The position numbers were made by a program, and so were the translations under genes. A stretch of DNA of 64,000 nucleotides, taken from the NCBI GenBank assembly GCA_026120185.1, contig JANUWF010000008.1:1054001-1118000 (forward strand), written 5' to 3'. Source of the DNA: Voacanga thouarsii. Its lineage: Eukaryota; Streptophyta; Magnoliopsida; Gentianales; Apocynaceae. This document shows, piece by piece, positions 11,809-22,656 of the stretch. Position 1 is the first letter of the stretch. Each line of letters starts with the position of its first letter. The notes beneath the pieces are model-generated. The model made no database searches, had not been told where the DNA came from, and worked only from the letters and a program-made list of their open reading frames with translations.

Positions 11809-12029
11809 TTTGATGTCTCCTTTCTTTCATCTCATTCTTCACAAACTTTGCCCATATCATCAAAAGAAAGTGACGTCAATCATGATTAGCCTCCTGTCTT
11901 TGGTCGTTGAAATATTACCTTTTTTTTAAACGATGACTGAACAATAACCTTGATGGGTAGGGCACGTATACCTTTGACGACACTGCTGAATGATTTTGCC
12001 AAATTAGGTGCCATATTACCCCCCCCCCC

Positions 12030-13229
12030 CCCAATGTCCATCGTCATAAGTAAGCGTCCATTACTCCTTCAGAATCAAATCCAACCATGCCTTCACTTGT
12101 GGGTTTAGCAAACTAATTTCTTCTATAATCTTCAAAAATTTACGCTTTTTGCTTTGATTCCCAACTGCGTACATCTACTTCTTCAACTGATGATGCCTGA
12201 ACTTTATATTAAAGCTGCTTCGGATTGTCTAAGACAAAATCTATGCACTATCGTTAGCTCTTACCAACAGAGTAGTCGCTAAATAGTATTCACTATCCCA
12301 ATATGTATGTCGGATATTAAATAATTTTTTTTTATCCTTTAGAACATACGCTCTAAGTAAGGACATAAACCAACCTCAACTGTCATTAGTTTCTTCGGCA
12401 ATGACTGCAAATGCAAAGGGTAATATATGATTGTTGGCATCTTGACCCACTATTGTTAAGAGTTTTCCCTTATATATGCCCCTAAAAATGTCCCGTCAAT
12501 ACTGACCACCAGTTTCATTTGAATAAATGTAGTAATACAAGGTTTGAATGACCAAAAAATATATCCAAATATCTTTGCCCCATTGCTATCCATAGGTAAG
12601 AAGTGCCACGCCACAAGGGTACCTAGATTCACATCTTGTAAGGCTTGCGTATACCGTGGTAGTTGTGCAAATAAAGAAGGCCAATCTTCATAGACCATCT
12701 CAATATCATGGCTGTGTACATTCCATCCTTTCTTGTAAGACGGGGTAAAATGCAATGTGTCATGAATATGGCTATTTATCTCACTCACCTTAATTTCCAA
12801 ATTATTGCGAATCATTGACAAAATATTCTTCACCATAAATTTCGCACTCATATTGTGATGGTTTCCATCTATTGTCCGGACTAAACAAATGTACTCTCCA
12901 TGCCATCAAGTAATTTGCTATAGACCATAACATTTCTTCTTTTGTGCACAGATTCGCCAAAAACAGGGATGCTTCAAAGTTGAATTTTTACACTCAGCAA
13001 CCCATGTTGCAGCCTTGCTTTCTTGTACAATAAACTCATGACCCATTCTGACAGATCACGACCGAACAGCCCAAAGTAACTCATCCTTATTATTGGATTC
13101 TAACAATAAGTCCATCCTACTGCTATTTATCACTATTCCATTAGCTTCATTTTCTATTTCTTGAGAAGTATTATAGATTGAATATGGTGGAATATACAAT
13201 CGGTCCGGTTCAGCAGGTGTATTAGCAAG
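12030..13229 (-). pseudogene. MULE transposase (MURA-like), catalytic region, broken
   Basis: An open stretch at 12851-12456 contains TPSYKKGWNVHSHDIEMVYEDW, then LPRYTQALQDVNLGT, then IFGYIFWSFKPC, then the DDE-region block VVSIDGTFLGAYIREN. This is the order of a plant MuDR-type transposase. After a frameshift near 12460 the family pattern resumes as IVGQDANNHILPFAFAVIAEE with a stop replacing the Trp after TNDS, near 12380. The piece at 13229-13056 is the N-terminal side, reading into a degraded Cys/His-containing MuDR domain near 13050-12890. A homopolymeric C tract interrupts 12020-12033. The transposase would cut and join element ends; this copy cannot encode it. Family assignment rests on the motif order, which I recognise well. 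Confidence 0.8.
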
Positions 13230-14760
13230 TGTTGGAATTCGTGGACTCCTAAACGCGGAAAACATCCACGAATCTCTCCCAAGGACCCAAGTAAACGATT
13301 AAGAAGATCTAAGGTTTAAGAATTACCTCTGATTGCTGTAATCGAAATCCTTCGATTCTGATTGCGCTATTGTACGTTCAACCCGAGCAATCACCAGACG
13401 CTGCAATATGCAAACGTCCTCTATCAAATACACACCGCGAACTCACTCGATACCCGGGGAGTGCTAGCACCTAGGGTTTGAGAGGTTTTTTTTTTTTTCT
13501 CTTCTGGTAGAGAATGGCACGAATATTCTCAACCGAAAAATTGGACTCTTGAAAAGACGGCTAGGGTTTTCTTAAAAACCCCCGAACCTCTTAGAGTCCA
13601 ACCCTAATAATATCTTATCATATTCTAATTTAAATTCAAATTAAATTAAAACTGATATAATAAGATTCTGCCATTATCTCGGTAATATAACTAATTAATT
13701 TACCGAGTCAGATTCATATAATATGGACATCATCCAGATACATCGAATGTGGACATATTTCCAGATTCATTGTATCTAGTAAATTTTCTAAGTACGATTA
13801 ACTTAGACATATTTCCAAATTCATCGAATCTGGTCACCAGAAAAATAACCTAACAAGTTCGCTTATTGTGTGACCCTATAGGTTCATTTAACACTGGCAG
13901 CGTGCCTAAATCGTATTTAAATGGCCCACAAGTTATAAGCGGTTTCTAGCAAAATATTATAACTATCCAGGTTAAATGAAGATTGGTGATCTCTTTGAAC
14001 CAAACTATAATTTTATATTTAGTCCTTTTGTCACACGATATCCAGATTAAGCATAAGGCACGGAGCATGTCATCCTTATTAAGCTTAATCAATTATTTCT
14101 TGATTTCATAGTAGACTGTTCAAACAAATAATATCAATATTTTAGATTGATATATTTGAGCACGGCCATGCATTTTTAACAGTCTAACTTATCAAGGGGC
14201 CTATGGATATCTCTCCCATAATTGAGAGGGACAAATTCCTTCACAATCAATCATATTCCTCTCCTTGATTTATTCTATATCCAATAGTAGTCTAATTTAT
14301 TATCTGGTTAAAGATAACTTTAGAAAATGTCAAAATATAGAATTTATCAAGTAGGAAACTATGATGAATTTAGGTCGAAGGACTTTCAATATTATTATGG
14401 CTAGAAAGTACTTATGACATATTCCATGAAGTACTCTCACAGTGGGTCATGTCCAATACAATATTCTCTAACATTTATTTATGTCTTGACTCGATATCAC
14501 AAATATCCATGGCTAGTAAAACATAGCCATCAAGTCACAAACATACTAATCTTAATTTATTATTATTCCAATAATAATAATCGATCAGGGACAATTTTAG
14601 AATAGTCATTGTATTCATTATAGGGTTTTACTATCAAGTCACGTACTTGATGACCATAAAACAAAACTCACTATTCATGGAAAGGAAAGCCTCATATTAT
14701 TATATAAAACATAATGACAATAGTATAAGTACAAATTGACTCTAGGGCATATCCCCAATA
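13230..14760. repeat. Solo LTR, 1531 bp, copia-like, with 5-bp target duplication
   Basis: Starts TGTTGGAATTC and ends GGGCATATCCCCAATA, the usual start and end pattern of copia LTRs (the end is CCAATA where CCAACA is usual). It is flanked by the perfect direct repeat GCAAG at 13225-13229 and 14761-14765. No internal retrotransposon domain remains, so recombination between two LTRs probably deleted it. Removing it rejoins the MULE reading frame. Confidence 0.85.
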
Positions 14761-14765
14761 GCAAG

Positions 14766-15470
14766 TTGTTGCATCACAGAAGGATCGAGAATCTATTCTT
14801 CAGCATCGCCATCCCCCTCATCCTCGTCAGGAGTATCTTTCACATCAGGCCCATCAATATCTAATATTGATTCTAAACCATTCACAATCGCCTCCAGAGC
14901 ACCTACCCAATTAGGCTCTCAAGCAACCCACTTATCAACTAAGGTTACATCTAATTGAACATCTATACCCATAGGTGAAAACAATAGCAAGTTGGGCTAT
15001 GTTTAACTAGGTTGAATGTCGATATAAAGTGAAGGCGTAACAAACTCTATCGAGATTGATAGGTATAGATTGTTGGGTCCAACAATTGGGGTGTCTAGAA
15101 CAAATGTAATATAAAAGGACTGAAAAATTTCGGTTAGGAAGTATGCAGGATTATTAGGGTGAATAGATATAGGTACATTTAAATCAATATTAGGCATGTT
15201 CACTAGAGTAGCTGAGTTCAATAATTCAGTAAATGACGCATTAACAAGAGTGGGGTTGTTGTGCTCTAGAATATCTGTAGTTGTTGTATTTGAAATCTGT
15301 ACAATCTCATGATGATCATGTAAATTAATTGGTTGTCCCTTCACAGTGGATGCATAGTACCACAAACTTTCTATATCTTCGGCATCCGTTACAGAAGTTG
15401 TTGTAGACCTTATTGCAATACCAACAATAATATCTTCTCTCATTATGATATGCAACTGAACAGTAGACAT
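14766..15470 (-). pseudogene. N-terminal part of MULE protein, broken
   Basis: An ORF at 15470-15003 (155 codons, MSTVQLHIIMREDIIVGIAI at the start) is followed, after stops near 15000 and 14815, by an acidic stretch rich in Asp/Glu near 14860-14810. Across the solo LTR it continues into the piece ending at 13056. Plant MULE proteins often carry a poorly conserved N-terminal region of this length before the MuDR domain. I infer its identity from position and continuity, not from clear motifs. Confidence 0.5.
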
Positions 15471-15480
15471 GTCAAATCCA

Positions 15481-16970
15481 CGAAATGTATATATTTTGTT
15501 AACTAAACCGAGGTAAATAACTCAATTTTTAACAATCAACGCCTTGCAATAGGGATTGTTAAAAAAATTGACATGTGGGGTATGCATAATCTTACAATCC
15601 CAATATAACCATAATCTAATAGGTTATTCCAGTGACATTATGCCTAAACAAATCCCGAATATTTTTCCTATTAAAGAAAAATAAAGTATGTCACAATCTT
15701 GAATTACTATATAAAACCAATATCATCATTCTTCAGCACAAACCAATCCAAAACAGCACAATATATTGTGCAATCCAATATCAAATAAATCAATTAATCA
15801 ACACAAATCATCAAAAACAGAATACTATTCAAAATATAGATTTTTTATCATGCACGTGAAATTATGTTAATCCGAATTTTTATTATTTGAGTGTAAAAAT
15901 TATATACGTATAATATATAAGAATTATTTCATATAATATTTTAGATTAGTTTATATATAGAGAAAGATAAAAAAAAGATACCTTTTTAAATGTTTTGTTT
16001 ACATATTTTTTATTAGTTTATATATTTGTAATTTTTTGTTTAATTTTTATTTCAAAAGATTTATATTCCAAAAATTTAGAAAAGATAAAAATTTATTCAT
16101 GTAGTATTTATATTTTAAATTTAATTTGTATTTGAAAAAAAAATTGACCTTGAATTTTTTTAAATTTAAATCAAAAAAATTTATTTCGTTGCAAAGAAAT
16201 TGGTTGAGACAATTTGTTAATATTTTCATTTAATTCAAATTGGTATTTGAAATCATTTAAGTTCTCAATTTTATTACAAGATAGAAATTTAATTCCTATA
16301 GAATTCACGTTTAAAATTTATTTTGTATTTGGGAAAAAATGAGGATGTGCTTAGAATGGGGTTCTTTTGAAAAAATATTCTTTTTATTTTAACAAAAAAT
16401 ATATTTAGTGTAAAATAAATTTTAATTGTGAAATATTAATAATTATATTATACGCTCTAAACAGATTAAAATATTAATTTTTTAATTTAGAAATCTTTTA
16501 TAAAAATCAAAATTATGGATTAACATATATGCTAATTGGCTAAAACCCCATAATTCAAGGATTGTGTATAACCCATAAACGTTAAGAATTCCTTACACAA
16601 AAATACCAGAAGATTTTTATAGGCTCTCATGACAGGGTAGAATAAATATGAGATTTACTACGAGACTACTTTACTTCATTTTATACCCACTATCCGCATA
16701 TTAAAATCATTCATATATACTCATTTATCACAAACCAAAGCCATTTATACATATTCATCACAACACAACACAATACAAACCAAACTAACAATACAGTAAA
16801 ATTTTGATTCTATGCACAAATCTAAACTATTTATGTATAATATACATATTGGTAAATAATTCAGTAAAGTCTCGAATACAACATTTTGCTATAATTCAAC
16901 ATAAAATCTAAATATTGTAATAATTTAAAATTTAACAAATACATAATTTAAGTACTCTAGCAGTACTTTA
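15481..16970. other. AT-rich intergenic sequence, no recognisable gene
   Basis: Strongly AT-rich with long A and T runs. The short ORFs (for example 16229-16047 minus) are low complexity, rich in Phe, Asn, Lys and Leu. I see no transposon ends, RNA gene or conserved domain here. Confidence 0.6.
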
Positions 16971-17383
16971 ATAAAAAAAACTGTTTTATATATGGAGAAC
17001 TCTGACAATGCTCTGGCAAATAGAAATTCTGATAGTAGCTGTTCACGAATGGTATTACTCTGAAAGCAACTCTCACAAGCTATCAGAATCTGACAATAGT
17101 AAAAAAAAAAATTATTTGAAAGAATTAGAGGACCACGAATCAGAATAAGGTAAAGAAGAAGAGCACAAAAGAGTTGGAATTAGAAGAACGCAAAGAAGAA
17201 AAGAAACAGAGGAAATTGGAATGCAAAGAAGAAAGTCCCTCCAAATGGTTGTGGCATCGGTTTATATAGATGAAGAAATGAGAGATGTGAAGCCAATATG
17301 CCTAGCCCTCTCAATTTTCCTGTGAAGTAAAGCCACATGAAGAATCAAAGATTCCCCTAGGAATCTCTGAAAAATTCATATAA

Positions 17384-17422
17384 CCTCGTGTCTGTGATGC
17401 CTCGTGTCTCCCAGACACGAGG
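17384..17422. repeat. Perfect 10-bp hairpin with an extra upstream arm
   Basis: CCTCGTGTCT occurs at 17384-17393 and 17400-17409; its exact complement AGACACGAGG is at 17413-17422, only three bases (CCC) after the second copy. Either left arm could pair with the single right arm. Confidence 0.8.
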
Positions 17423-17551
17423 TCCCAGCATTTCACGTAGATGTAATACTGCTTTTTTACACCGGCAACAGCTTTTGACTTCCTTTTTGACCGGTCAAGA
17501 TGCCTGACATGGTGTTAGGGATCAAGCAATCCTTGCATCCAGCAAAGGCAA

Positions 17552-17573
17552 GGTACCCCTTGCAGGGGGTACC
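17552..17573. repeat. Perfect 8-bp hairpin
   Basis: GGTACCCC at 17552-17559 pairs with GGGGTACC at 17566-17573 across a six-base loop TTGCAG. It is 130 bp from the other hairpin. Confidence 0.8.
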
Positions 17574-17653
17574 CTAAAAAAGGCAGCTATTTTTAGGCAT
17601 CCTTTTCAAAAGGTTCCTAATTTGGTCAAAAACCTTAAGATATACGATCCTAC

Positions 17654-18237
17654 TATTAGGAGTAATAAATCCTTTATTGACCCACTATTCATCCCATTAG
17701 TGGTCCCAATAAGACTTCGAAGATTACAATCAAAATACAATGCTTAGCAAACAAAATACCTTGGAAATCTCAAGTTTAAAGATACTTGCACACTTTCTAT
17801 AATAAGATTCTATCACTGGCACTACATAGTTATCCATGTGATTATCTCAAGATAGGTCATCTAATGAACTTGTTCAAATAACAAGTATCTACGTGTTAAC
17901 TTTGAGTATCACAAAACTCATGGATGTGAGAACCACCGTTTGATCTAATCATGATGTATAACACATGCTAGTCTTTGCACATTAACAATGTCCTATCTAA
18001 TTAATACTATGACTAGGGATAATTTAAGCACAAGTACTACATAGTGTGGTTGAAATCTCACATCATGATCTCTATCATAATTTTCTCTACATTATACCAT
18101 GTAATTAGGACTTTATCTATCAATTTAATACATATACATGAAATGATTAATTAAATTGAAAGATAAATAATGTATTTTATTAATAGATGTGCAAAATACA
18201 TTGTACAAATGATTAGTTCTAGAGCACAACTCTAACA
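17654..18237 (-). repeat. Left (3') LTR of copia-1
   Basis: Matches 31195-31603 joined to 53594-53803. It preserves the uninterrupted CACTA target as AATTTAAGCACAAG near 18020-18035. It ends at 18237 in CTCTAACA, the complement of the element start TGTTAGAG. Confidence 0.85.
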
Positions 18238-18254
18238 ATCTCTTACTTGCACTA
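18238..18254 (-). promoter_or_regulatory. Polypurine tract of copia-1
   Basis: Minus-strand TAGTGCAAGTAAGAGAT abuts the LTR start TGTTAGAG. The copia-2 element has the nearly identical AGTGCAAGTGAGAGAT in the same place. Confidence 0.75.
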
Positions 18255-18555
18255 AATCCAATCATTTATATATCTAATACCAAATGACAGAACATAACTA
18301 TCACGTTTTGTGAAACCCCAGTCAAAACCAACCTTAGAGTAAGGGGGGTTGGGATGCATATCATATTTTATTTCATGGTTAAATATATTTTCATATGATT
18401 TTTATGTGTTTTGGATTCGGGTTTTATTGTCTTGAGGTCTTGTTGGTGAGTATTGTGTGAGAAGGGCAAGATGGTAATTTTTGCCCGAGGTGAAAATAGG
18501 GAGATAGCCTGTGGATTGAATAGAAAATAATTTTCTAGTGAAAATATCAACAAGA

Positions 18556-18622
18556 GTTGTTGTGGTGTAGTGGTTAGAGCTTTGGAATTAATTCTTGATG
18601 TCTTGGGTTCAAATTCCATTAT
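18556..18622 (+). other. tRNA-like A-box/B-box segment in solo gypsy LTR
   Basis: Contains GTAGTGGTTAGAGC (A-box-like) and GGGTTCAAATTCC (B-box-like, close to GGTTCGAATCC) with tRNA-like spacing. It starts 247 bp after the LTR start, the same offset and element-sense orientation as in gypsy-1. Confidence 0.55.
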
Positions 18623-20251
18623 TAGAGCTATAGCATGATTAAATTTTATTTTTGCTTCGGAAGTATCATTGTCAACCTTAGTGGTGTTTGGAGTAGGGTA
18701 GAGATGTTGTCCTATGAGAGACATGATAGGAGTCTTCAAATCCTACTCTTTTTCTCTACACAAAAATTCTAAGGGGAATTCATTTCCTCTTGATCCTTAG
18801 TTTTTCCTAATTCTCAATTCATTAGTTTGTTCATTGTATTCAAGCTAATTTTATTTTAGAAAAATTCTAGCAATGTGTTGTGGCTTTGAAGGTTCAAAAT
18901 GTCTTAGTAAAAGACATCATATGGACCGAAACAATGGATGAGGGGGAAATATTTCAAGTGAATTAAATTCTTTAGTGAACTTTCTAAAAATTCACTCAAG
19001 CTAGGTTCATTTTCCTTTGTACATAGAACTGAAATTTTTTCAGCTTTGTGTGCTTTCAAGGTGTCGAAATTCTTGACCATTATTCCCTCCCAAATGCTTC
19101 CAGAAAATGGCCCTTTTGATTAGCTTAGAATCTGGATTTTTATGGCTATTTTCAGACTGCACAAAGATGGTGCAAAACCAGAAAAAAAAAATCCTATACA
19201 AATCGCAGCTTTGGAGGTCCAAAACCAAGTTGTTTTCTTCCAGTTTTTGTACAGCACCCTAGCCATGTTTTTCCTCCATGAAGTAGGCTGGAAACCAGCC
19301 TTGAATACCCGAGAAATTCCCCTTCAAACTCTCTGCAAGATGGCTGGAAATGGTAGCCGAAAATCTGCCCAGAAAATTGCTGTTCAGCGAAAACTGTGCA
19401 GGAAAATTTTCCAGCTTTGGTTCATATTTCTCTTCTAGCCGAAACTCCATCCTTTTTCTGCAAAAACCACCCTTAAACCTCCATTAACAGAACTCCATTG
19501 TCCTCCCAAATTTCTGCACGAAAATCCAGCCATAGATTGCCTAAAAGATTTCCAAAAATTTCTGCAATCATACCTTGATTTGGATACCAAAATTCCAGCT
19601 ACCATGATTTAACAACTTTCCATAAAATATACCTCAAATAACCAGACCTTCTCTCCACCATTATACTCCATAATTTCTGCCACCCTAAGCCTCCTTCAAC
19701 CAGCTTTCATTCAACCAAAACACTGCCCAGAAATTCGTCCATGGCAGATCTCCAAAAGCTCTCCAATAATCAAAGATATTCTTGTGATATCTAGTTTCCA
19801 AATTTGCTTCCCAAAAATATTCTTCAAGGATTTTAACAACTAGCCTTTCCTTTTTCCTTCCAAACTATAAAAACCATCTTCCTAAACTCTACAAATAGTT
19901 TGGCAGCCCTAATCTCTTCAGAATTTCGGCAGCCTCCATCCAAGAACTCTCTATTCTCTTCAACCTCAAGAACACATGGTACACCAAGAACACCTACTCC
20001 TTCCTTTCACCTAATACCTCTCCAAATCACTTCAAACTACCTCTAAAAATTCCAGATTTCATCTATTCATTGTTGTGAGTCCATCCGTACCATTTTTAAC
20101 ATCAAACTCCAAAATCCAACTTGCACTTTTGGATCAAAAACCATAAATTTCTGTTAAGGTCAAGAACACCTTCAAGGTAAATTTATTCTAACAACTTCAT
20201 CTTCTCCAATCTTGATCTCTAGTGAGAGCCTATGTGAATAAACATGCTAAT

Positions 20252-20253
<2 letters not shown>

Positions 20254-20307
<54 letters not shown>
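20254..20307. repeat. (TC)n microsatellite, about 27 units
   Basis: Uninterrupted TC dinucleotides inside the solo LTR. Shorter versions on the opposite strand occur at the corresponding part of other LTRs of the family, near 950 and 63475. Confidence 0.95.
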
Positions 20308-20309
<2 letters not shown>

Positions 20310-22656
20310 GGCCGAAAATTCCCCTCTCTTGGCCAGATGACTTTTTCTCCCATGAACATGCTTTCGCCATCTCCCATGGACAAAGTTAGACATCTAGGAG
20401 TTGAGATCTACTCTAAACTCCTTCAAGGCATTCATCAACCAAGTAAGTACCTTCAATCTTCCTTTCTAAACTCTAGATTCATGTCTCTAGGATGATGATG
20501 ATAGTAGGTGGATGGCGATAGGATTTAAGTATATATATATATTGTTGAGATTGAAGCATGAATATATGTATGATTGTGAAGGAGATGGGATTTATGCATG
20601 GAAGGATTATCTTGGATGATTATATGATGATTTGAGGTTGATGCATGTCATAGGTAGTATTTGTGATGAAGTATGCTAGAGATTATGTCACCTTTGGTGA
20701 ATAGGATTTATATTCATGTTGGATTATTGAATCCATGATCATATTTATGCTAGTAAGGATTAGATCATATTTTGACAAATTGAGATCTATGCTTGTATGC
20801 ATGATTTGGATGATTTGATGAATTGAAGAGTTTTATATGTTCATGATTGTGGTTAGCTATAGGAATATGATCATGATCTAGTTGTCCCTAAGCTAAATTT
20901 TATTTCATTAATAAAATATTTAACAATATGATTTTTCTAGTAAAATTTTGAAAACCATGGGAAAATGTGGATTTGGTCTTTTATATAAAATAGTGATATT
21001 TTAGTCAAATAAGTAATAGTTTTTGCTAGAAAAATAAAATATATAGATATTATAATATCAAATAAAGCCTTTTGTAAAAATAATCATAATAGGTAAAATA
21101 TTTATTATTAAAATTTAATTATTATCTTTTAATCAAACCTATTAAAATTTATTTATTATTTTTCAAGCATGACTCATTAAAATTTATTTTCAACTAATTT
21201 TAACTATCAATTATTTTCTAGCAATTAATTATTAATAAATTATTATTTTACCTAGTACCACCTAGGACTTTTCATCAAATAAACTCTAAATTATTTTAGC
21301 AAGATTTAAACCTTCAACATATTGTACCTAATTTTCCAAACTCTAGTTATTTTAATATCAAACTAGATTTATTTTATAAACCCCTTTTATTTATTATCGA
21401 GCCTTAAAGCTTGGAACACTAGGGACATGATTGTAGTAAGTTGAGTTAGCTTTATTTGTGAAAATGAATCTTGGCTTGAGTTTGATTGTGGTTTGTATTT
21501 ACCCTATGCAGGGTTAGATCAGCTATTGGAGACCTTTGTTGTGGGCAAGGATCAGGTAAGCTCCTGCATAAAACCTGTTTGATGCAAAAATGATTCTTTT
21601 TATGGCAAGCCAAATGTAGAGTGCATGGTCACTCATTTCTGTAAAGGCAATTGATGATTATTTCCATTCTCATTTCAAACAAATAAATTATTTGTAAATC
21701 AAGGGGCGGTTTTACTCAAAACCTAAAATTCTTTCTAAAACCAGTTTTGCCCCAAACTTTGGAAAACCTTAATTGCCATTTTCAAGTGGAACTATGTTTT
21801 GTTCATTTTTCCCAAGTGGGATACGTTACGTTGAGTACTCAATGGGGGTAGACTGGTAGTACTAGTTTTGAAGAGCAAGAGTGAGTCTTCTGGCAGGAGG
21901 CCTCCTCCAGAAGATGAACTCAACTTAGAGAAATGTCAGTACTACTTAGTCATGCCGGTCCGAGCTAGCAGTTTTGATTTCAGTCAAGTGACTGTGTTTT
22001 GCCGGAATGGACACCCGGTTGTTGTTTGGGTATAGAGAAGGAGGAGTATCTTGCCCGATAGGCCGATCACCTACCTTTAGTCAATCTGCACAAAGTGTCG
22101 GCATACTGACCATCCGGTTATGGGGCCTAACGTGTGGTAACCCATAATCCTTTCTTTCAAGTGGTTGATCTTATAAATTATGTATGGCTGGAGAAGCCAA
22201 AACGCCACTCTTGCTTTTGACTAATATTTATTACTTGCCAATATTTCTCTTATAAAGTTTTTATACTCTGCATCCACGAACTATTTCCACTGAACACCTA
22301 AAGCACACACGGACTTGCTGAGATTTCTGTCTCATCACCTTTTCACCATGATTTCAGGCCGATCCTGCTGTGGGGATGAATAGCTTGTGTTATCTGCCTT
22401 GGAAGAGAATGTTGTCTTTTATTTTTATGTATTGCTTTGGGGAGTTGAGAGTGGATGATTTTATTTATGGATTTGTATTTCTTTTGGGAATTCATGGTTT
22501 TATTCGTGGATTTATTCTTGGGTTGTAATAAATTTTAAGTTAAATTATTATTTTCATTTCGCTATTTTAATTGTGTGACCTAGTTATAAAGACCCCTTAT
22601 CCTTTGGACGGGGCGACATCCCTGGCCCTGGCGGGCCTAGGTAGCGGGGTGTTACA

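Larger units (their letters stand above)
11809..15480 (-). mobile_element. Decayed Mutator-like element (MULE), split by a solo LTR
   Basis: Two blocks of MULE transposase-like sequence on the minus strand flank a 1531-bp solo LTR and join across it at the duplicated GCAAG. The left end is taken at the edge of gypsy-1, which probably inserted into this element or truncated it. The right end is arbitrary, since I found no convincing terminal inverted repeats or 9-bp duplication. Confidence 0.6.
16971..17653 (-). other. Promoter-like or LTR-like stretch with two hairpins
   Basis: Read on the minus strand this has LTR or promoter character: hairpins, then TATATAAACCG near 17260, then a pyrimidine-rich CTTCTT-type leader near 17240-17150. 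It lies directly outside the left LTR of copia-1 but does not match the sequence inside the right LTR beyond a few bases. It may be the rest of an older LTR that copia-1 entered. No coding sequence seen. Confidence 0.35.
18309..22656 (+). repeat. Solo LTR (4348 bp) of the gypsy-1 family, inserted in copia-1
   Basis: Starts TGTGAAACCCC and ends GGGTGTTACA, with perfect 5-bp target duplications CGTTT at 18304-18308 and 22657-22661. Its last 60 bp (GGGGCGACATCCCTGG...) are the inverted counterpart of the LTR starts at 7475 and 61246. No internal retrotransposon sequence is present, so this is a clean solo LTR from recombination. It interrupts the copia-1 coding end: KIADLLTKALLQK on one side, SYVLSFGIRYIND on the other. 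Short ORFs within it look like chance. Confidence 0.92.

Noticed and set aside
12020..12033. Poly-C run as a regulatory element
   Set aside because: A simple homopolymer within decayed MULE sequence; could also be an assembly or sequencing artefact.
15632..16229. Short ORFs in the AT-rich region
   Set aside because: Low complexity, biased to Phe/Asn/Lys/Ile, no conserved pattern.
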